Positions 34,298 to 46,568 of a stretch of 64,000 bases of DNA are shown here, in pieces. The translations under genes were made by a program, and so were the position numbers. Location of the stretch: assembly GCA_024663395.1 (NCBI GenBank), contig JANFAH010000011.1:1703804-1767803 (forward strand), given 5' to 3'. Under the pieces are notes generated by a model that searched no databases, was not told the DNA's origin, and worked only from the letters and a program-made list of their open reading frames with translations. The stretch's first letter is position 1. Each line of letters starts with the position of its first letter. The stretch comes from Pisolithus tinctorius. Its lineage: Eukaryota > Basidiomycota > Agaricomycetes > Boletales > Pisolithaceae.

Positions 34298-35992
34298 ATG
34301 GCATCTTCAAGTGAACAAGCCCATCGAGGAGGATCCAACAGACCCACTGGGAATTCAGGCTCTGGTTGTGGATCGAGCAGTAGATCTACTCGTGGCAGAA
34401 CCAAGGGCAAGAACCCGGCTTCATCCAGCCAGTGGGCTGTCACCACTACTGGTGATGCATCTACTACAGAAGGTCTTCAGCCGAAGAACATCAACTGGGA
34501 CATTCCTCATACTGATATACTTGTCAACTGGTTGCTCACCCATCCCACAAACCGGAGAATCCTTTTTAGTGATAAGATCACAACTGTCTCACCACCTTCA
34601 CCTGACGAGGGGCCAGTGGGCCATAACAAGAAAGAAGTTCAAGCAATTATTGCTGAAGTTGTATTCAAGAATCATCCCTACTACAAGGACATGTACATGG
34701 TGGGCCCTGCTAAGTTCCAAGTTAGCATAGGCAACTGCATCACTACATCAGTCTCCTCTTCATATTTTATCTGTGATTTTTTAACGATCATTTAGGCTGA
34801 AGGGATCATATCGCAAGTGCCATGCATGCTTTAAACAATCAGGGGCAGGCATTGTGCCTGGTCATGCAAGCTATGCAAATCTCCATTGTAAGTTATCAAT
34901 CAATCTAGTGGGATTACAGTCGCTGTTCTCAACACTTTACCCTGGTACGATGATCTGCATTCCATCTGGCAGGGCAACCCCTCCTTCGACTCTGACCTGA
35001 ATAATTCTGGGCCAGACAAAAATTGTGCTGAAGATTTTTTAGCCATTGTCCAAAATAAATCATCTGGTACACAGAAGACTTCAGACTTGGGAGTGGGGTC
35101 ACCTGCCACTCCAGCAGATGAAGGTACCCCTTCAAATACTGGGACTGAGGAAATGCGCAGTGATCAAGATCTGGAGGATGGTGAAGTTGATGAGAGGATG
35201 TTTCATGTTGGTGATCTAGTCGTGAATGAGGGGGATGAATTTGCTGATAGTATCTTTGATCTGGAAGGCATGGACCCTGGCTTTGGAGATGGAGAGGATG
35301 TTAACATGGACTCGGTGTTGGTTCACAGTGATCAGGTGCATTTCTATTGGGACATCACTAATGGATCATTGTTAATGAATCAGCAGTCATATCCTCAGCT
35401 GTTGACTCCTGAGGTGCGGTCTCAATTTTCCCTCCCTCACAAGTCTTGCACACCTTTCTTGGATAATTGCTCTGCATTCTGCCAATCGCCATACCTTCAT
35501 CCCCCCACTTCCACTGGAAGCATCATTTCCTCTGCATCATCATCATCTAGCTCTTCCCACAAGGGGAAGGCTGTTGTGAGGACCCTGTGGTCCTCATCAT
35601 CCAAGACAACATCAATGAAGGCAAGTTCTCTCCCAGTCACTTGCAACAAGTCTCAACTTCAAAGCCAGGTCATTGACTTGAGTCAAGAGGCTGAGTCAAT
35701 ACTAGCATCCTTGTCTTCTGGTAAGACTGCACAGTACCTGGCGAAGATGCAGCATATGCTGAAGGATTGGGAGCTCGAGTTGAGGAAGGAGCAGCTCAGG
35801 ATGCAGTGGAAAGATGTGGAGGATAAGTATCAAAGGGAGCAGGAGCTCCAGAAGCTTGATATTGAGCTGAAGAATGCCGAAGAAAATGCCTTCATGAAGG
35901 AGGCCAAAACCCTTTGACTCAAGACTCAACTCGCAGAGCTCATGAAGAGTGGCACCAGCTCTGGCTCAACGTCTTCTGACCCCACTGCTTAG
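34298..35992 (+). CDS. Harbinger accessory DNA-binding (Myb/trihelix-like) protein
   Basis: Exon 1 starts at ATG 34298: a Ser/Gly-rich leader, then NINWDIPHTDILVNWLLTHP, NRRILFSDKI and VQAIIAEVVFKNHPYYKDMY, a helical domain of the type fungal Harbinger elements use for DNA binding. After one or more introns (34.73-34.93 kb, borders not fixed) comes LPWYDDLHSIWQGNPSFDSD, an acidic middle, a Ser-rich part and a C-terminal coiled coil (LEVEDKYQREQELQKLDIEL-like, 35.7-35.9 kb). TGA at 35915-35917 stands at a likely Arg codon; reading continues to TAG 35990-35992. The partner protein would help the transposase bind the element ends. Confidence 0.7.
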
Positions 35993-36346
35993 GCCAGCCA
36001 CCCTTCGCAATCACATTCATTTCTTTTTTTAATCCATTGTCACATCTCAGCTTGGCTCGTCATCTTTGTTGTACTTGTGGTACATGCTCGCCCTGGACTG
36101 TATTACTTCTCTGTCTCCCCCATACTCACCCCAACACTGTATCAAGATGCAATGTAGGGTACATTTCATTTTCAGAATGCATGTGGTATCATAAGTGACT
36201 TCTCCAAGGTCAGTCATAAAGCACCTGGATCCTGTGAAGACCCCTTACACACCCTCATCGTCAATGGGTGGGACTTAGCTGACTCCTACAGCATTGCTAG
36301 CTATGCTCCCTCAACTTTATATGGCGACCATTTTGGTCTGTTTACA

Positions 36347-37840
36347 CTAGGTATGTTTGTGCCCCAGATATTGGAACAGCTCATCTAACAGCCTCATTTG
36401 AAATTGCTGACCTGGTGTTCCCACAGCCTCTCCTACCATGACCATGTCACTGTCCTGTTGGCCCGACCCCTCCTCCATTGCCCACTGACTCGAGGGCTCA
36501 ATGATTCCAACCATCTCCTCCTCACAACAGATCACCATGTTATGCAAGATGATGCAACACATTACCCAGTAAACTGCGACCTTAACATCCCTCTCATTCT
36601 GGATTTTCAAGCACAGCTCATGGAGACTCTGAAATTGACCCTTCAAGGCAGCAAATGTGTGCTCAATGTGGATGTGGACCTTTCAACATGATTAGCATGC
36701 ATACCAGTATGAGGTATTATATAAATTCTGATCACGAGATAGCTGCCCACCCTTGGGTTTTTTAAAAGGAACAGTGCACCATTCCTCTGTGGGATATGCA
36801 CTATCTGCCCAGGTCCAGTGATCTTCAGGGATAAGGTCTCCCAGTCGTGATGCGATGTGAGTACCTTGAAATGCCCATGTGTCATGGATGCTTCCAGGGT
36901 GACCAAGCCCATAGTCAACCACGAGAAGGTTGTGTGGCATGATAACAAGCTATGAGCAGTAAGTATTCCATTTTGTGTGCATTGGAATACACACCTGACA
37001 ATTGAGTGAATACCTTGATTTTCTGTCATAGAAGCTCTCCCCAAATATTTGGGGCTTTTCAAAGAGTGGAATTGATGAGCCATCTGCAGCAAAGACTCCA
37101 TTTCTCCATGCCGGACATGTCTGCGATTCAGTGAAGGTACATGCTCTTTCCATATCCTCTGAGTCATGAGGGGGAATATTGACAAATGTGTTGTGCTCAT
37201 CCAGTATTGTGACCATGACCCGATTGGTGAAATTGATCACCGATCCCACACTAACCCCAGCCCACTGCGCCACATCCTCTGGCAATGCTGCATTCCCATA
37301 ATGCCCCACATGGAAAAGGAGAGTTGCAAGTTGAATGGCGACCAGCAACTGACGATTTTCAGAGCTACTATGAAATATTGGGTGGCTACTTATTTGATCA
37401 AGGATACGATTGAAAACTTCTGGCCATACACGAAGGCATCTAAGGAACAGATGAGGGTGATGGTCAGCAAAATGGTCAAGTAGGCCAAGCTGCAATGACC
37501 GCATCAATGGTACAGTGGGTTTTTCAAGAACCCACACATGCTCTACTTCATCCTTCAGAGCCTCAATTGCATTCAGGAGCTGTCCACACTGCCTATCCCT
37601 CTCAACCGTCAAGTCTGTATCGTCAGAAATGCTGGAGTTGGAATCCATTGAGATCAGAGACGGCGGAGTAATGAAGAGGATGCTCTGAGATGAATCAGAA
37701 TCCCCATATGTTGCAGTTGAATCACTATTATTGCTACTATCAATTTTGTGACATGCATTTTCCAGCCTGGCTGTTGCTACTTCCAAGCTAGCTTCATCAA
37801 GTTGTCTGAGGAGATTTTTGTGGAGAGATTCACAGGGCAT
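36347..37840 (-). CDS. Harbinger DDE transposase, possibly broken
   Basis: Minus strand from ATG 37840. A Ser/Asp-rich N-terminus is followed by a helical region (QLATLLFHVGHYGNAALPED, WAGVSVGSVINFTNRVM) and the catalytic core: first Asp in GVFAADGSSIPL; a 45-bp intron (36950-36994) joins SLNCQ in phase to LVIMPHNLLVVDYGLGHPGS with the second Asp; then IHDTWAF and DHWTWADSAYP. The third acidic residue is the Glu in HIHIEHTFAALKGQ, but it is separated from NTSYWYAC by in-frame TAA and TGA, and no canonical intron I could find removes both. The C-terminus VYWVMCCIILHNM is typical. Function: cut and paste of the element. Confidence 0.82.
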
Positions 37841-38040
37841 TGTTCTTCAAGACTTAGCTATTTAATTATTTGATATACTGCTAAAACTACTGTAATTTAT
37901 TTTGAGTCTGACAGGATGCTGCACTGTTCGGCTTCTTGGAGTTGAAAATGTAGTGGCCAGAACATGTTTCCAGAGCCAGTGCCAGAACACAGACAGAGTG
38001 CTTCCAGAGCGCTTCCAGCGTCACCTTGAGCGCCACTAAT

Positions 38041-38563
38041 GGGTCATCCACTACCTCAAGGGCATGTGCGACTTCACACTCCAGCTCACTGATCCCAAGG
38101 AAGGCATCATTGCCTATGTTGACACAGATTGGGACTCACAACCCATTGTCATTCCAACTCCAGTCATATTGTCTCACTTGGAGGCATGCCAACTGCCTGG
38201 GGATCTCACAAGCAGAACATCATCACACTCTCATCTACAGAGGCCAAGTACATTGCAATGACAAATGTGCTCAAAGACATCATGTGGCTATGCAACCTTC
38301 TCAGCAAGATTCATGCACCTGTTATCCTTCTGACTCCTCTCATGTGTGACAACCAAGGCACCATCATGCTCACCATGAACAACAAGTTCCACCCACACAC
38401 AAAGCATATTGACATCCAGTATCACTTCATTCGGCTTGCTGTTGATGAGGATAAAGTCATTCCCATCTACTGCCCTACAGATTCCATGGTTGCCAGCATG
38501 TTTACTAAGCTGCTTGCATGCCCGAAGCTTCAAAAGTTTGTCAAGATGGTCGGACTTGCTTAG
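38041..38563 (+). pseudogene. Copia RNase H domain
   Basis: WVIHYLKGMCDFTLQLTD, then AYVDTDWDS; a frame change near 38.16 kb is followed by SSHIVSLGGMPTAWGSHKQN, LSSTEAKYIAMTNVLKDIMW and HIDIQYHFIRLAVDEDKVIP up to the end of pol 14 bases before the 3' LTR. It is the continuation of the copia pol after the Harbinger element. Confidence 0.9.
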
Positions 38564-38576
38564 ACTTGAGGGGGAG

Positions 38577-38920
38577 TGTTGGAGATATTTGGGGATATCC
38601 AGAGGTTAACATTGGCAAGTCTATCTCATACCTGTGCACATTGGTCCTACATTGCATTCTCTAATTTTTACTGGTCCAGATACTTTCAACCCCAGTCATA
38701 CATAGCCACCATAAGGTATAAATGTCATCCACTCATAACTGGGCACCTCAGTCATCATATCCCTGAGACTGAGGTGAGCCCAACTACCTACCTCCACTAC
38801 CACTCATACTCATTTACCATAGTTGCTCATTTGCTTTTAGGTACTCCTAATCTGAGTCGTCTAACCCCTGAGACTGAGTTGCTCATTTGCTTTTAGCCAT
38901 TTTCATCACTCCCTGTTACA
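38577..38920 (+). repeat. 3' LTR of the copia element
   Basis: 344 bp, nearly identical to 29734-30076; follows the tract ACTTGAGGGGGAG. Confidence 0.94.
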
Positions 38921-38925
38921 CAGGG

Positions 38926-39759
38926 GCAATTGCACAATCAATATTGATATCATGGTCTGCACTGGTTGTTGCTGCAGTCCACTTGCACTGGAAACTTTGA
39001 CTGTGAGTGTCCTGCCTGTTGACTTGGTGCAGCATCTGATGTCCACATCACCACAGGCTGACTGGAGTGGCCTTGAAACTCTGGGACTTATGCAACAGGC
39101 CACTGACCCTTCTTTCACTAAGTATGCATTATATATGGATGGGACTAAAATGCACCTTCTTCCCTTCACTGGCATTGAGGCTGTGGTGGGTAGCAACATG
39201 CTCCTCTTCTCTGATTGTTTTCTAAATCTTAGTGCAAGTAACTCAGTGATTATGGTCATTTTGATCCGACTTTCAAGTGCAATGGCAACATCTTCAAAGA
39301 CCTTGCAGCAGTAGATATAACATATGATCCAATAAGGCGCAGCTCTCTACTGGAAATGATAGGACAGTGGCAACAAACATCATGACTGCACAGGCTTCCA
39401 GTGACAGTTCTTCTCAGTTGCTTTTATGTCAACCTGAAGGCCTATCACCTCCAAACAACCAACAATTAGTGTTATTACTGAAGGAGCTGTCCTGTCATCT
39501 TACTGCATCTGCAAAACTATGTGAGCAAGTGAGCAGGTTATACCACTCCCCATTTAGAATATCTCCATTTAGCTTGCTTGTGAATTATGAGAAGTGTATG
39601 GCTTATTTACCACAGCCTTATTGAGATCCCAGCACTGACATCATCTTATCAGTGTTGTCATTGGAGACAAGAACACTGATTATCATGTGTAGTACTAGTC
39701 ATCATAGATCATTACGAGCTTATGTACACTGCAAGTAGTGTTCTACAAGTTCCCTTCCA
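38926..39759. other. Right flank of the copia insertion, no clear gene
   Basis: A plus-strand frame at 38952-39314 is protein-like in places (YALYMDGTKMHLLPFTGIEA) but matches nothing I recognise and has no convincing start or splice sites. The rest is non-coding to my eye. Confidence 0.3.
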
Positions 39760-42334
39760 CATGCCAAAATGCTAGCAGTAAATTCCGAGAAATGGTCTAG
39801 TGTAGTAATAGGTCCCTCACTCCTAAGGTCCTGAATACATCAAAGGGCATTATTGTAGTGAGGTTTGTATATATCTGCCTTGAACTCGGCCTCATGGCCC
39901 CTGACAAGGTTTGTGAGCCCCCACCAAATGATGGTGATGGTGAAGGTGATAAGATGATTGAGATTGTCTGTGTCAGGGGGGATGACAGATGACAGTTTGT
40001 GACAAGGCAAGAATACAGCTTTGTGAATGATGGTTCTCACAGCATGGCAGTTGAAGAAGCTGGTCACTGTTTGTCCTGTTGGAAACTACCAAAAACATTA
40101 ATCTGCCATAAAGATAAAGTTTCACATGGGGAAAGATGTACCAGAACCTCTTCATCGACAAAATCCCATCTGATGAGGAGGGGTTCCAAACTGGTTCTCC
40201 ATGTCTCAGTGATCTGAGTCATATGTGATGCATTAATGGGCATGTGCAAGTTATACAAATCCTTGAGATTTAATCGAGCAATGGTCTTGAACATACTGGT
40301 GACCTCGTGAAGCTTGTGTTTTGCATTATCACAGAATGTCTTCATATTTTTCTTTGAATCCAACCAAGTTTCTACTCCATGTCAGTAATGAGTCATTCCT
40401 GGTATCTGGTACTCACTGCCTGAGGACCTGAATATGCCTTCTGCAAGATGAATTGCTAAGTCTTCAATATACTTGGAATCAGCAGTCATCCATATCAGTC
40501 ACTCCATCATGAAGTATCGACAACGTTCTTTCTCGGCTTTGTCCTTGAAGCACTTCATGACATGGTCAGGGATATGCATGGTTGCAGTTGGCTGGAGATT
40601 GACAGGGACTAATTCTGGGGTGTTGGCTGCAGGGGGATGGTCAGTAGGGAGGATGGGTAAATGGACGCACTTGGTTGGCTGGGTTGAGTTTTGAACTGGT
40701 CATTCCCTATCCAGAACAATGTGAACATGGTCAAATTCCTCACCTCTGGCAACTTCCCCCCACCAGTTTGGCCTGTTCCCTGCCATTGCAATGTGAGCAG
40801 AAAATACTCTGTCAGGTGGCATCCATGACTATGTGCTGTGGGTGGAAATCACCAGTTCTGGGTGATGTGGGTTTTCAGTAAGTTGTTCAATCTCATGAGG
40901 TGCAAAGATCAACAATGGATCAACCAGAGATGTGGGAGGATAGCTGATATCCATAGATGGCAGGTAATAGACATTCACTGATGGGGGATGATTTGACAGC
41001 AGGTGATAGGCATTCACTGATGGGGGATGATACATGGTATTTATTGTGCTAATGTTGTAACAATTGATTCGAGTGTCGAGCTCTGGGGGAACATGGTGGC
41101 TGATGTCATGACCATCACAGCTTCCTTCACCCTGGCCAGTCAATTCCAAGTATCCCTGTGATAGAATGTTTGTTAGTTAGTGAATCAGTGGGTCTATCAA
41201 AGCTTACCTCATCTCTGAAAATTGGCCAATCCATGGTGGTGGGAGCAACAGAAGAGGGAAGAAACCAGATTGAGGCACACAAGATATCATTTGATCATCA
41301 TATATCAAATGGAGGGTAAATAGTACATTTGAGGCACTACATAGCCACATTTTCAAATATATGAATGGCAGAGCTACTGCAAGGTGATCAGCTAATGTTC
41401 ATAAATAAAATGTGCAGCCTCACCTTTCATTTCTGAGTCATCAGTTATGTGCTATCTACTGGTCCCATAAGGCCATCCTTGCTGTCATTCACACCCAACT
41501 CTGCATATCTGTCACCAGCATTGCAATCTGATGAGCCATCAAATTTGCTTGATGAGTCATGAACATGGCATTGCACTTCCTCTTCAAGTTGATTGAGCTG
41601 GGTGTTCATAGTCTGAAATGTCATAATATCCTTGTTGTATGCCTCACAGCTGAAGGCTAGGAAGTTCTCCACATCATCTATTTCTGCCACATGATCCAGA
41701 TCCACATCACCTTGTCCATCCCCCAGATACTCCCCATACTTCTTATGGTTGGCTTGATAGATATATTTCATAAAATTGCTGTAGTGCTCAGCTTCCCTGA
41801 GCTCCCAGGCTGAGGACAGTGCTTGATAGTGCCTAGTCTCACAACCTGCATTTTCATCAAGACCACCTCTTTTATCACCACATCTGGAAGGTCCTTGATA
41901 CTGTTGTGAAAAAGGAATTTCCCCTGTGATGCAATGAATTAGGAGTCCACAATGTTAGAAAGAGCAAGGGAGTAATGCATCTCTAGCATCATTTGGGTGA
42001 ATAACTCCTGCTCCCCCTCTCAGAGACTTCCTCACAAAGTGGAGCTCCAAAGCCTCCCCAATGTCTGGCTTGGGATAAGGTGAAAACTTTATGCAAGCAA
42101 TCTTTTCAGTCTGCAGACCCCTCCCTGTGGTTCTCTCTGGAGCCATAGTGGTGTTGGGAGTGTCCTCAGGGCTGCCAGGCAACAATGGAGCAATGCTTGA
42201 GGGTGGGGGGAGGAAAGCTGACTGCTGAGTGGGGCTGGATAAGCACTGCATGAAAGAGGTGATGAGGGCTGAGTGCTACATGGGGAGGACCTGAGGGGTT
42301 TGCAAAAACTGGATTGCATTGATACAGGAGTCAT
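39760..42334 (-). pseudogene. Decayed DUF6532-like gene
   Basis: On the minus strand protein-like pieces follow one another in order: an acidic/Pro-rich N-terminal part (42.3-41.4 kb, KYIYQANHKKYGEYLGDGQG), a middle segment (PDHVMKCFKDKAEKERCRYF near 40.5 kb), then FCDNAKHKLHEVTSMFKTIA (40.3 kb), TSFFNCHAVRTIIHKAVF, a hydrophobic helix (LITFTITIIWWGLTNLVRGH, 39.9 kb) and IYKPHYNNAL. The final part resembles the C-terminal domain of the large basidiomycete family annotated DUF6532, common near transposons. Numerous stops and frame changes. The assignment rests on pattern memory only. Confidence 0.4.
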
Positions 42335-42479
42335 GGGGGGTTCAGCTTGAATGATAAGAGGCAGTATTTCCTCAATCTGTGGCTAGCTCTGGTGGGCAAT
42401 TGCAGAGGTAAAAGTTGGTCAGAGTTTGAAGGACTTAGCAAAATTTCTACACTCATGACCCATGGACTGGTCATGGAGG

Positions 42480-45400
42480 CTGTCTGTCTTTGAGTTACAA
42501 TGGCAGAGACAGGATACATACCACCAGAACTGGCTCATATCTTGGAAGTTCCGAATCCTGGAAGGTTTGTATCGATGATATTGACTCAGTTTCTACTTAC
42601 AAGAGTTCTAGATATCAGTGTCCAAACATAACTTGCAAAGTGTTCTTCAAGACCCATGATATGTTGATCCAGCATATCAGGATCTGTTATCCACTCATTC
42701 CATTTCATTCCTCAACAGCACAAGATGCTCCTCTAGCTTCATTTGGTCAATCTTCGCACTCAAGGGCTAGGTACCATGAACAATCAGGGTATACTTTCAG
42801 GAACAAACCAAATACATTCAAGCAGTTTCATGATGGGCCTTTAAAGCAAGAGTGAGAGATCAATGTGTACTATCCATTTCAGTCTTGGGCAGAATGGTCT
42901 TTAGCCAAGTTTTTCGTGGAGAACCTCACACAACCTCAGATCAAGAGATTCCTTGCTTTGCCCTGGGTACTACCAGTTTTACCTCAATAAGACCATATCT
43001 CACTTATTTTCCTTAGTTCCATGATAATCCCTGGCCATCCTTTACTTCAGTAGAAGAATTGCTCAGGTGGATGGATACCCTTCCCTCAGGGCCAAAGTGA
43101 TGGAGTACCATTCTAGAAGTTGAAGGTTACAAAACAACTGATTCTATACAGCTGATTTGGTGTGATGCAGAGGAGGTCACAAGGTCCTTGTTTGGAAACC
43201 ATATCTTTGGTGCCAATATGATGTTTGACCCTATTCTGATAACCAATGCTCTTGGATGGGAGTACAGTGAATGGTTCTCAGCACATGAAGCCCATTGCAT
43301 CCAAGTATGTTCATAGAGTGATACAACTTCACTACAGAAACTAACAATGGTCTTCTGTTAGGATTCCCTTGCAGAGGGTGCCACAATTGTACCTATTCAT
43401 GCCACATCTGACAAGACTCCTGTGACAAGGATGACTGGAGGACTAGAAATGCATTTCCTCTTAATCAGTATCAGCAATATTCCAGGGAACATCCACATGG
43501 CAGCCACCTCACATTCATGGCAATGTGTCGCATTCATGCCAATACCAAAGTTTGATGTCCCTAAGGGAATCCAAATGATCCTCCAAACATGAATCTGGCA
43601 CAAATGTGTTGATATTGTCACTGCAGGCCTGAAATGTGTTGCAGAGATTGGAACCATGATGCTGGACCCTCATGGATACCAATGCTATTGTTTCATGCCA
43701 CTAGTGGCATGGACTGCTGACCTCCCTGAACAGCTAATGATCACATGCATCTCCAAAAGTGCTTCCCCTGTCATGGAAGCAACCCATAAGCAGTTTGGTG
43801 ACAGTCACTCCCATTCATCTTGTACAGGCAATCTCACTCTCCAGCACATTGAACAAGTTGCTTGGGGTACTCACCCATGGAATAATCTGAGCTGCTTTCA
43901 AAGAGAGGCAAAGATGATACAGCTTAGCAGTGTCCACCTTCCATTTTGGAGAAACTGGCCATTTGCAGACCCCTCCATCTTCCTTCTGCCCAAAATCCTT
44001 CATACATGCCACAAGTTTTTCTTCAACCATGTCCTCTCATGGTGTAGAGAGTTACTTGAGGATGACCTCAATGTGTGATTCAAGTGTCACCACAAATGCA
44101 TTGCAGTGAGGCACTTTGCAGGTGGTGTTTCACACATCAAGCAAATGATGGGCAGAGAACACTGTGACATCCAGTGTAACATTGTTCCCATGATCACTGG
44201 TTGTGTACCCCCATGGTTCCTCCATGCCATACATGCTATTATCAGCTTCATATACCAGGCACAGAGTCCCATACACACAGATGTTTCCATGAAGGAAATG
44301 GAATCATTGCTGCAGGAGTTCCATGTGCACAAGGATGCCATTATCAAGGCAAATGCCAGAAAGACAAGATCAGCTGGTACCAAAAATAACTTCCACATTT
44401 CAAAGTTGGAGCTTTTTCACAGCTTTGCAGCAGCAATTTGTAATAATGGTGGACTAATACAATATACTGCAGATGTCAGCAAATGCCTTCTTATCACCCA
44501 CTGCAAGTGTCCATTCAAACATACTAACAAGAATAAAGACTTTTCAGAACAAGTCATCCAATTACTCAATCATGAAGAATCTATGCAGCAGTTTGATGTA
44601 TACTCATTGATACACTCAAGTAACATACCCCTCATCAATGCTGTTTCCATGGAAGAGGAAGAAATCACTGCAACAGATCCAATGTTTGCATGGGTAGGGC
44701 ATGTCCTACCTGAGGAGCAATGGCAACTCCATGGTCCCTGCCCAGTCTGCAATTACTTTGCTGATGGCATTCTCACCAATCATACTCAAACCACCCTCCA
44801 CATCATGTCATGCTCAGATGAAACTAATCTGTCACTGAACAACATCACTGAACAATATCAGCTCCCCTACTTTCAAGACTGTTATTTAGAATTTCTTCAA
44901 TCGCATTCCCTTGACCTCCAGTTTGATGTTTGTACTTTCAATCATATTGCTGTGTGGCATAAGCTCAATGTTCAGCTGCATTCCACATTCCACAATTCTA
45001 TGATTCTTCCAAGTCAAGTTGTTCAGGCATTGTGCCCCTCTCAGGATTTCCCATATGGATGCTATGATGTTGTTTTAATCAGCCCCTCAAATGACAGTAT
45101 GTAGCTTTCACATGTGTGTTGATCTGTATTAATACATGTACCATGTACAGCTGCCAGTTATGTTGCACAAGTTTGCACTATTTTCCAGCCTCATGCATGT
45201 CCACACTCCAAGGTCAAAACCCCTCTGTATCTCAACCATCCCCTTGTTTATCTACAACCCTTCCATGTTATTGCCACCCTGCAGCAGCAACCTGAGCTGC
45301 AGATGTGGACCCTGGAAAGGTGCTTCTCCCATATGGAGGAAGGCAGAGAGACATGAGAGGGACTGGTCATGCCCATGACTTGGATCTCACATGCACTAGA

Positions 45401-45560
45401 GCTTGTCCCCATTTTTGGTTCTGAAAAGGTGCCACCTAGCATATCATCTGCTACATCACAAGAGCTTTACCACCATTTTTTCCTCAATCACTTTGCAGAC
45501 AAAGAGATATTCAACACATTCCACAGGGGGCTCATTTTGCTAGTAATTCTGATGGGGTAG
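42480..45560 (+). pseudogene. Plavaka-type DDE transposase
   Basis: It starts with a C2H2-like finger (YQCPNITCKVFFKTHDMLIQ), then GANMMFDPILITNALGWEYS, THATSDKTPVTRM-like (ATIVPIHATSDKTPVTR; first catalytic Asp region), AATSHSWQCVAFMPIPKFDV, PLVAWTADLPEQLMITCISK, PSIFLLPKILHTCHKFFFNH, VSHIKQMMGREHCDIQCNIV and the cysteine-rich helical C-terminal half. An intron (45094-45147, GTATGT..ACAG) removes a TAG. The last conserved block is ISHALELVPIFGSEKVPPS then LNHFADKEIFNTFHRG. TGA at 43590 and 44076 replace expected Arg codons. Plavaka is a CACTA-related cut-and-paste family of basidiomycetes. No terminal repeats were found. Confidence 0.85.
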
Positions 45561-46101
45561 TGTAGTAGGTACACTATGATGTATTAGAATCCTACAAACC
45601 ATGATCAGTTTGACTGCATCTGGATAAGATCACTGTCATAATCATAGTAATTGTTATCACTAGTACCATTATCATGTTAGGTAGACGATCTCTGTCCTCC
45701 AGATGGACTTTCGACCAATCAGATGTGTTTCTCACATGGAACATAAGCATTGTAAATGATTAGGTGCAGGTAATCCAAGCAGCCCACTTGTTCAAACTGC
45801 AGATGCAGGGTGAGATTACTGCCATATCAAATACTCTTGGCATCAAGGCATCTATTATTACTGTTGATAATAATATCGCATACTAGGCCCAGTGACCATT
45901 AGCTGCTTGAAGAAATGGCCACTATCTACACGCAAGTCTACCACATGCTTCGACAATTGTGAGTATTCACTTACCCTCTGTTTTCCATTCTGAAGCCCAC
46001 CACGCCATGGGTTCAGAAAGGCTAATATGGACAGAAGCTGCATGGAATATAATATGTCCAGACCGATTACTGAGTTTACTAGTAGTCTTCTCCCACAGAC
46101 C
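45561..46101. other. Intergenic, possible 5' exon of the next gene
   Basis: No repeat is seen. A short exon 45915-45958 (MATIYTQVYHMLRQ) followed by a GTGAGT donor could join in phase to 46086 (LLPQTMASRNN) over a 127-bp intron, which would extend the small gene at 46102 upstream. Confidence 0.3.
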
Positions 46102-46568
46102 ATGGCATCAAGAAACAACAGTATTCATGACATGGTGCAAGAGATCAAGAGGCTTCAGACGATACTTGATAATATGGCGAACATCGATAAACAGTGTGCC
46201 CTTGAAGAAGATATCACCAGAAGGGTAAGGATGGCCTTGTGTTCACTGGCTTTTGAATTGAACTGGAACAGATCTTGTGGACCCGTCATTCTGGAGTCCG
46301 CTCTGCGGTAGGACATATACCAGCCAAGGTAAGCTGCTCATATAGTCAATCCCACGACCATCTTGTGACCTTAATCAGGTGCTGCACAATATTCTAGAAA
46401 ATGACAAGATGTGCAACCTAGTGGATCGAGTCAAGGTGAGTGACTGGACACACATGAACTAAAGTCATTGAATCACAGGCTGACCAGTTCTTGGAAGAAA
46501 TCTCCCGAGTCTTCAATGGCGCACTAGATAAATTGGCGAGTGATGATCAGGTTCACTTACGATGGTGA
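46102..46568 (+). CDS. Small four-exon gene, unknown function
   Basis: Exons 46102-46224, 46272-46328, 46379-46435 and 46479-46568 are joined by introns of 47, 50 and 43 bp with GTAAGG/GTAAGC/GTGAGT donors and CAG acceptors, all in phase 0. The product is about 108 residues: MASRNNSIHDMVQEIKRLQT, an amphipathic coiled-coil-like start (LDNMANIDKQCALEEDITRR), a middle LWTRHSGVRSAVGHIPAK, then VLHNILENDKMCNLVDRVK and ADQFLEEISRVFNGALDKLA, ending TGG TGA. Regular introns, intact frame and retained CpG set it apart from the decayed transposons around it. An upstream exon at 45915 is possible. No family recognised. Confidence 0.5.

Larger units (their letters stand above)
34145..38037. mobile_element. 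PIF/Harbinger DNA transposon, complete ends
   Basis: A 3893-bp element with 36-bp terminal inverted repeats (34145-34180 and 38002-38037, starting AGTGGCRCTCAAGGTG, 32 of 36 bases matching) and a 3-bp duplication AAT (34142-34144 and 38038-38040). Exact removal rejoins copia HWEAAK to WVIHYLKG. It has two convergent genes: a Myb/trihelix-like protein on plus and a DDE transposase on minus, the two-gene set usual for this superfamily. CTGGAA motifs are repeated just inside both ends. Confidence 0.93.
29734..38920 (+). mobile_element. Ty1/copia retrotransposon carrying two later insertions
   Basis: LTRs 29734-30076 (343 bp) and 38577-38920 (344 bp), both TGTTGGAGATATTT ... CTGTTACA, flanked by CAGGG (29729-29733 and 38921-38925). 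A GGTTATGAGC primer-site-like sequence follows the 5' LTR, and the polypurine tract TTGAGGGGGAG precedes the 3' LTR. The internal order is gag, protease, integrase, RT, RNase H (copia order). A 399-bp solo LTR and a 3.9-kb Harbinger element sit between RT and RNase H. Active-site changes and TGA stops make it dead. Confidence 0.95.
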
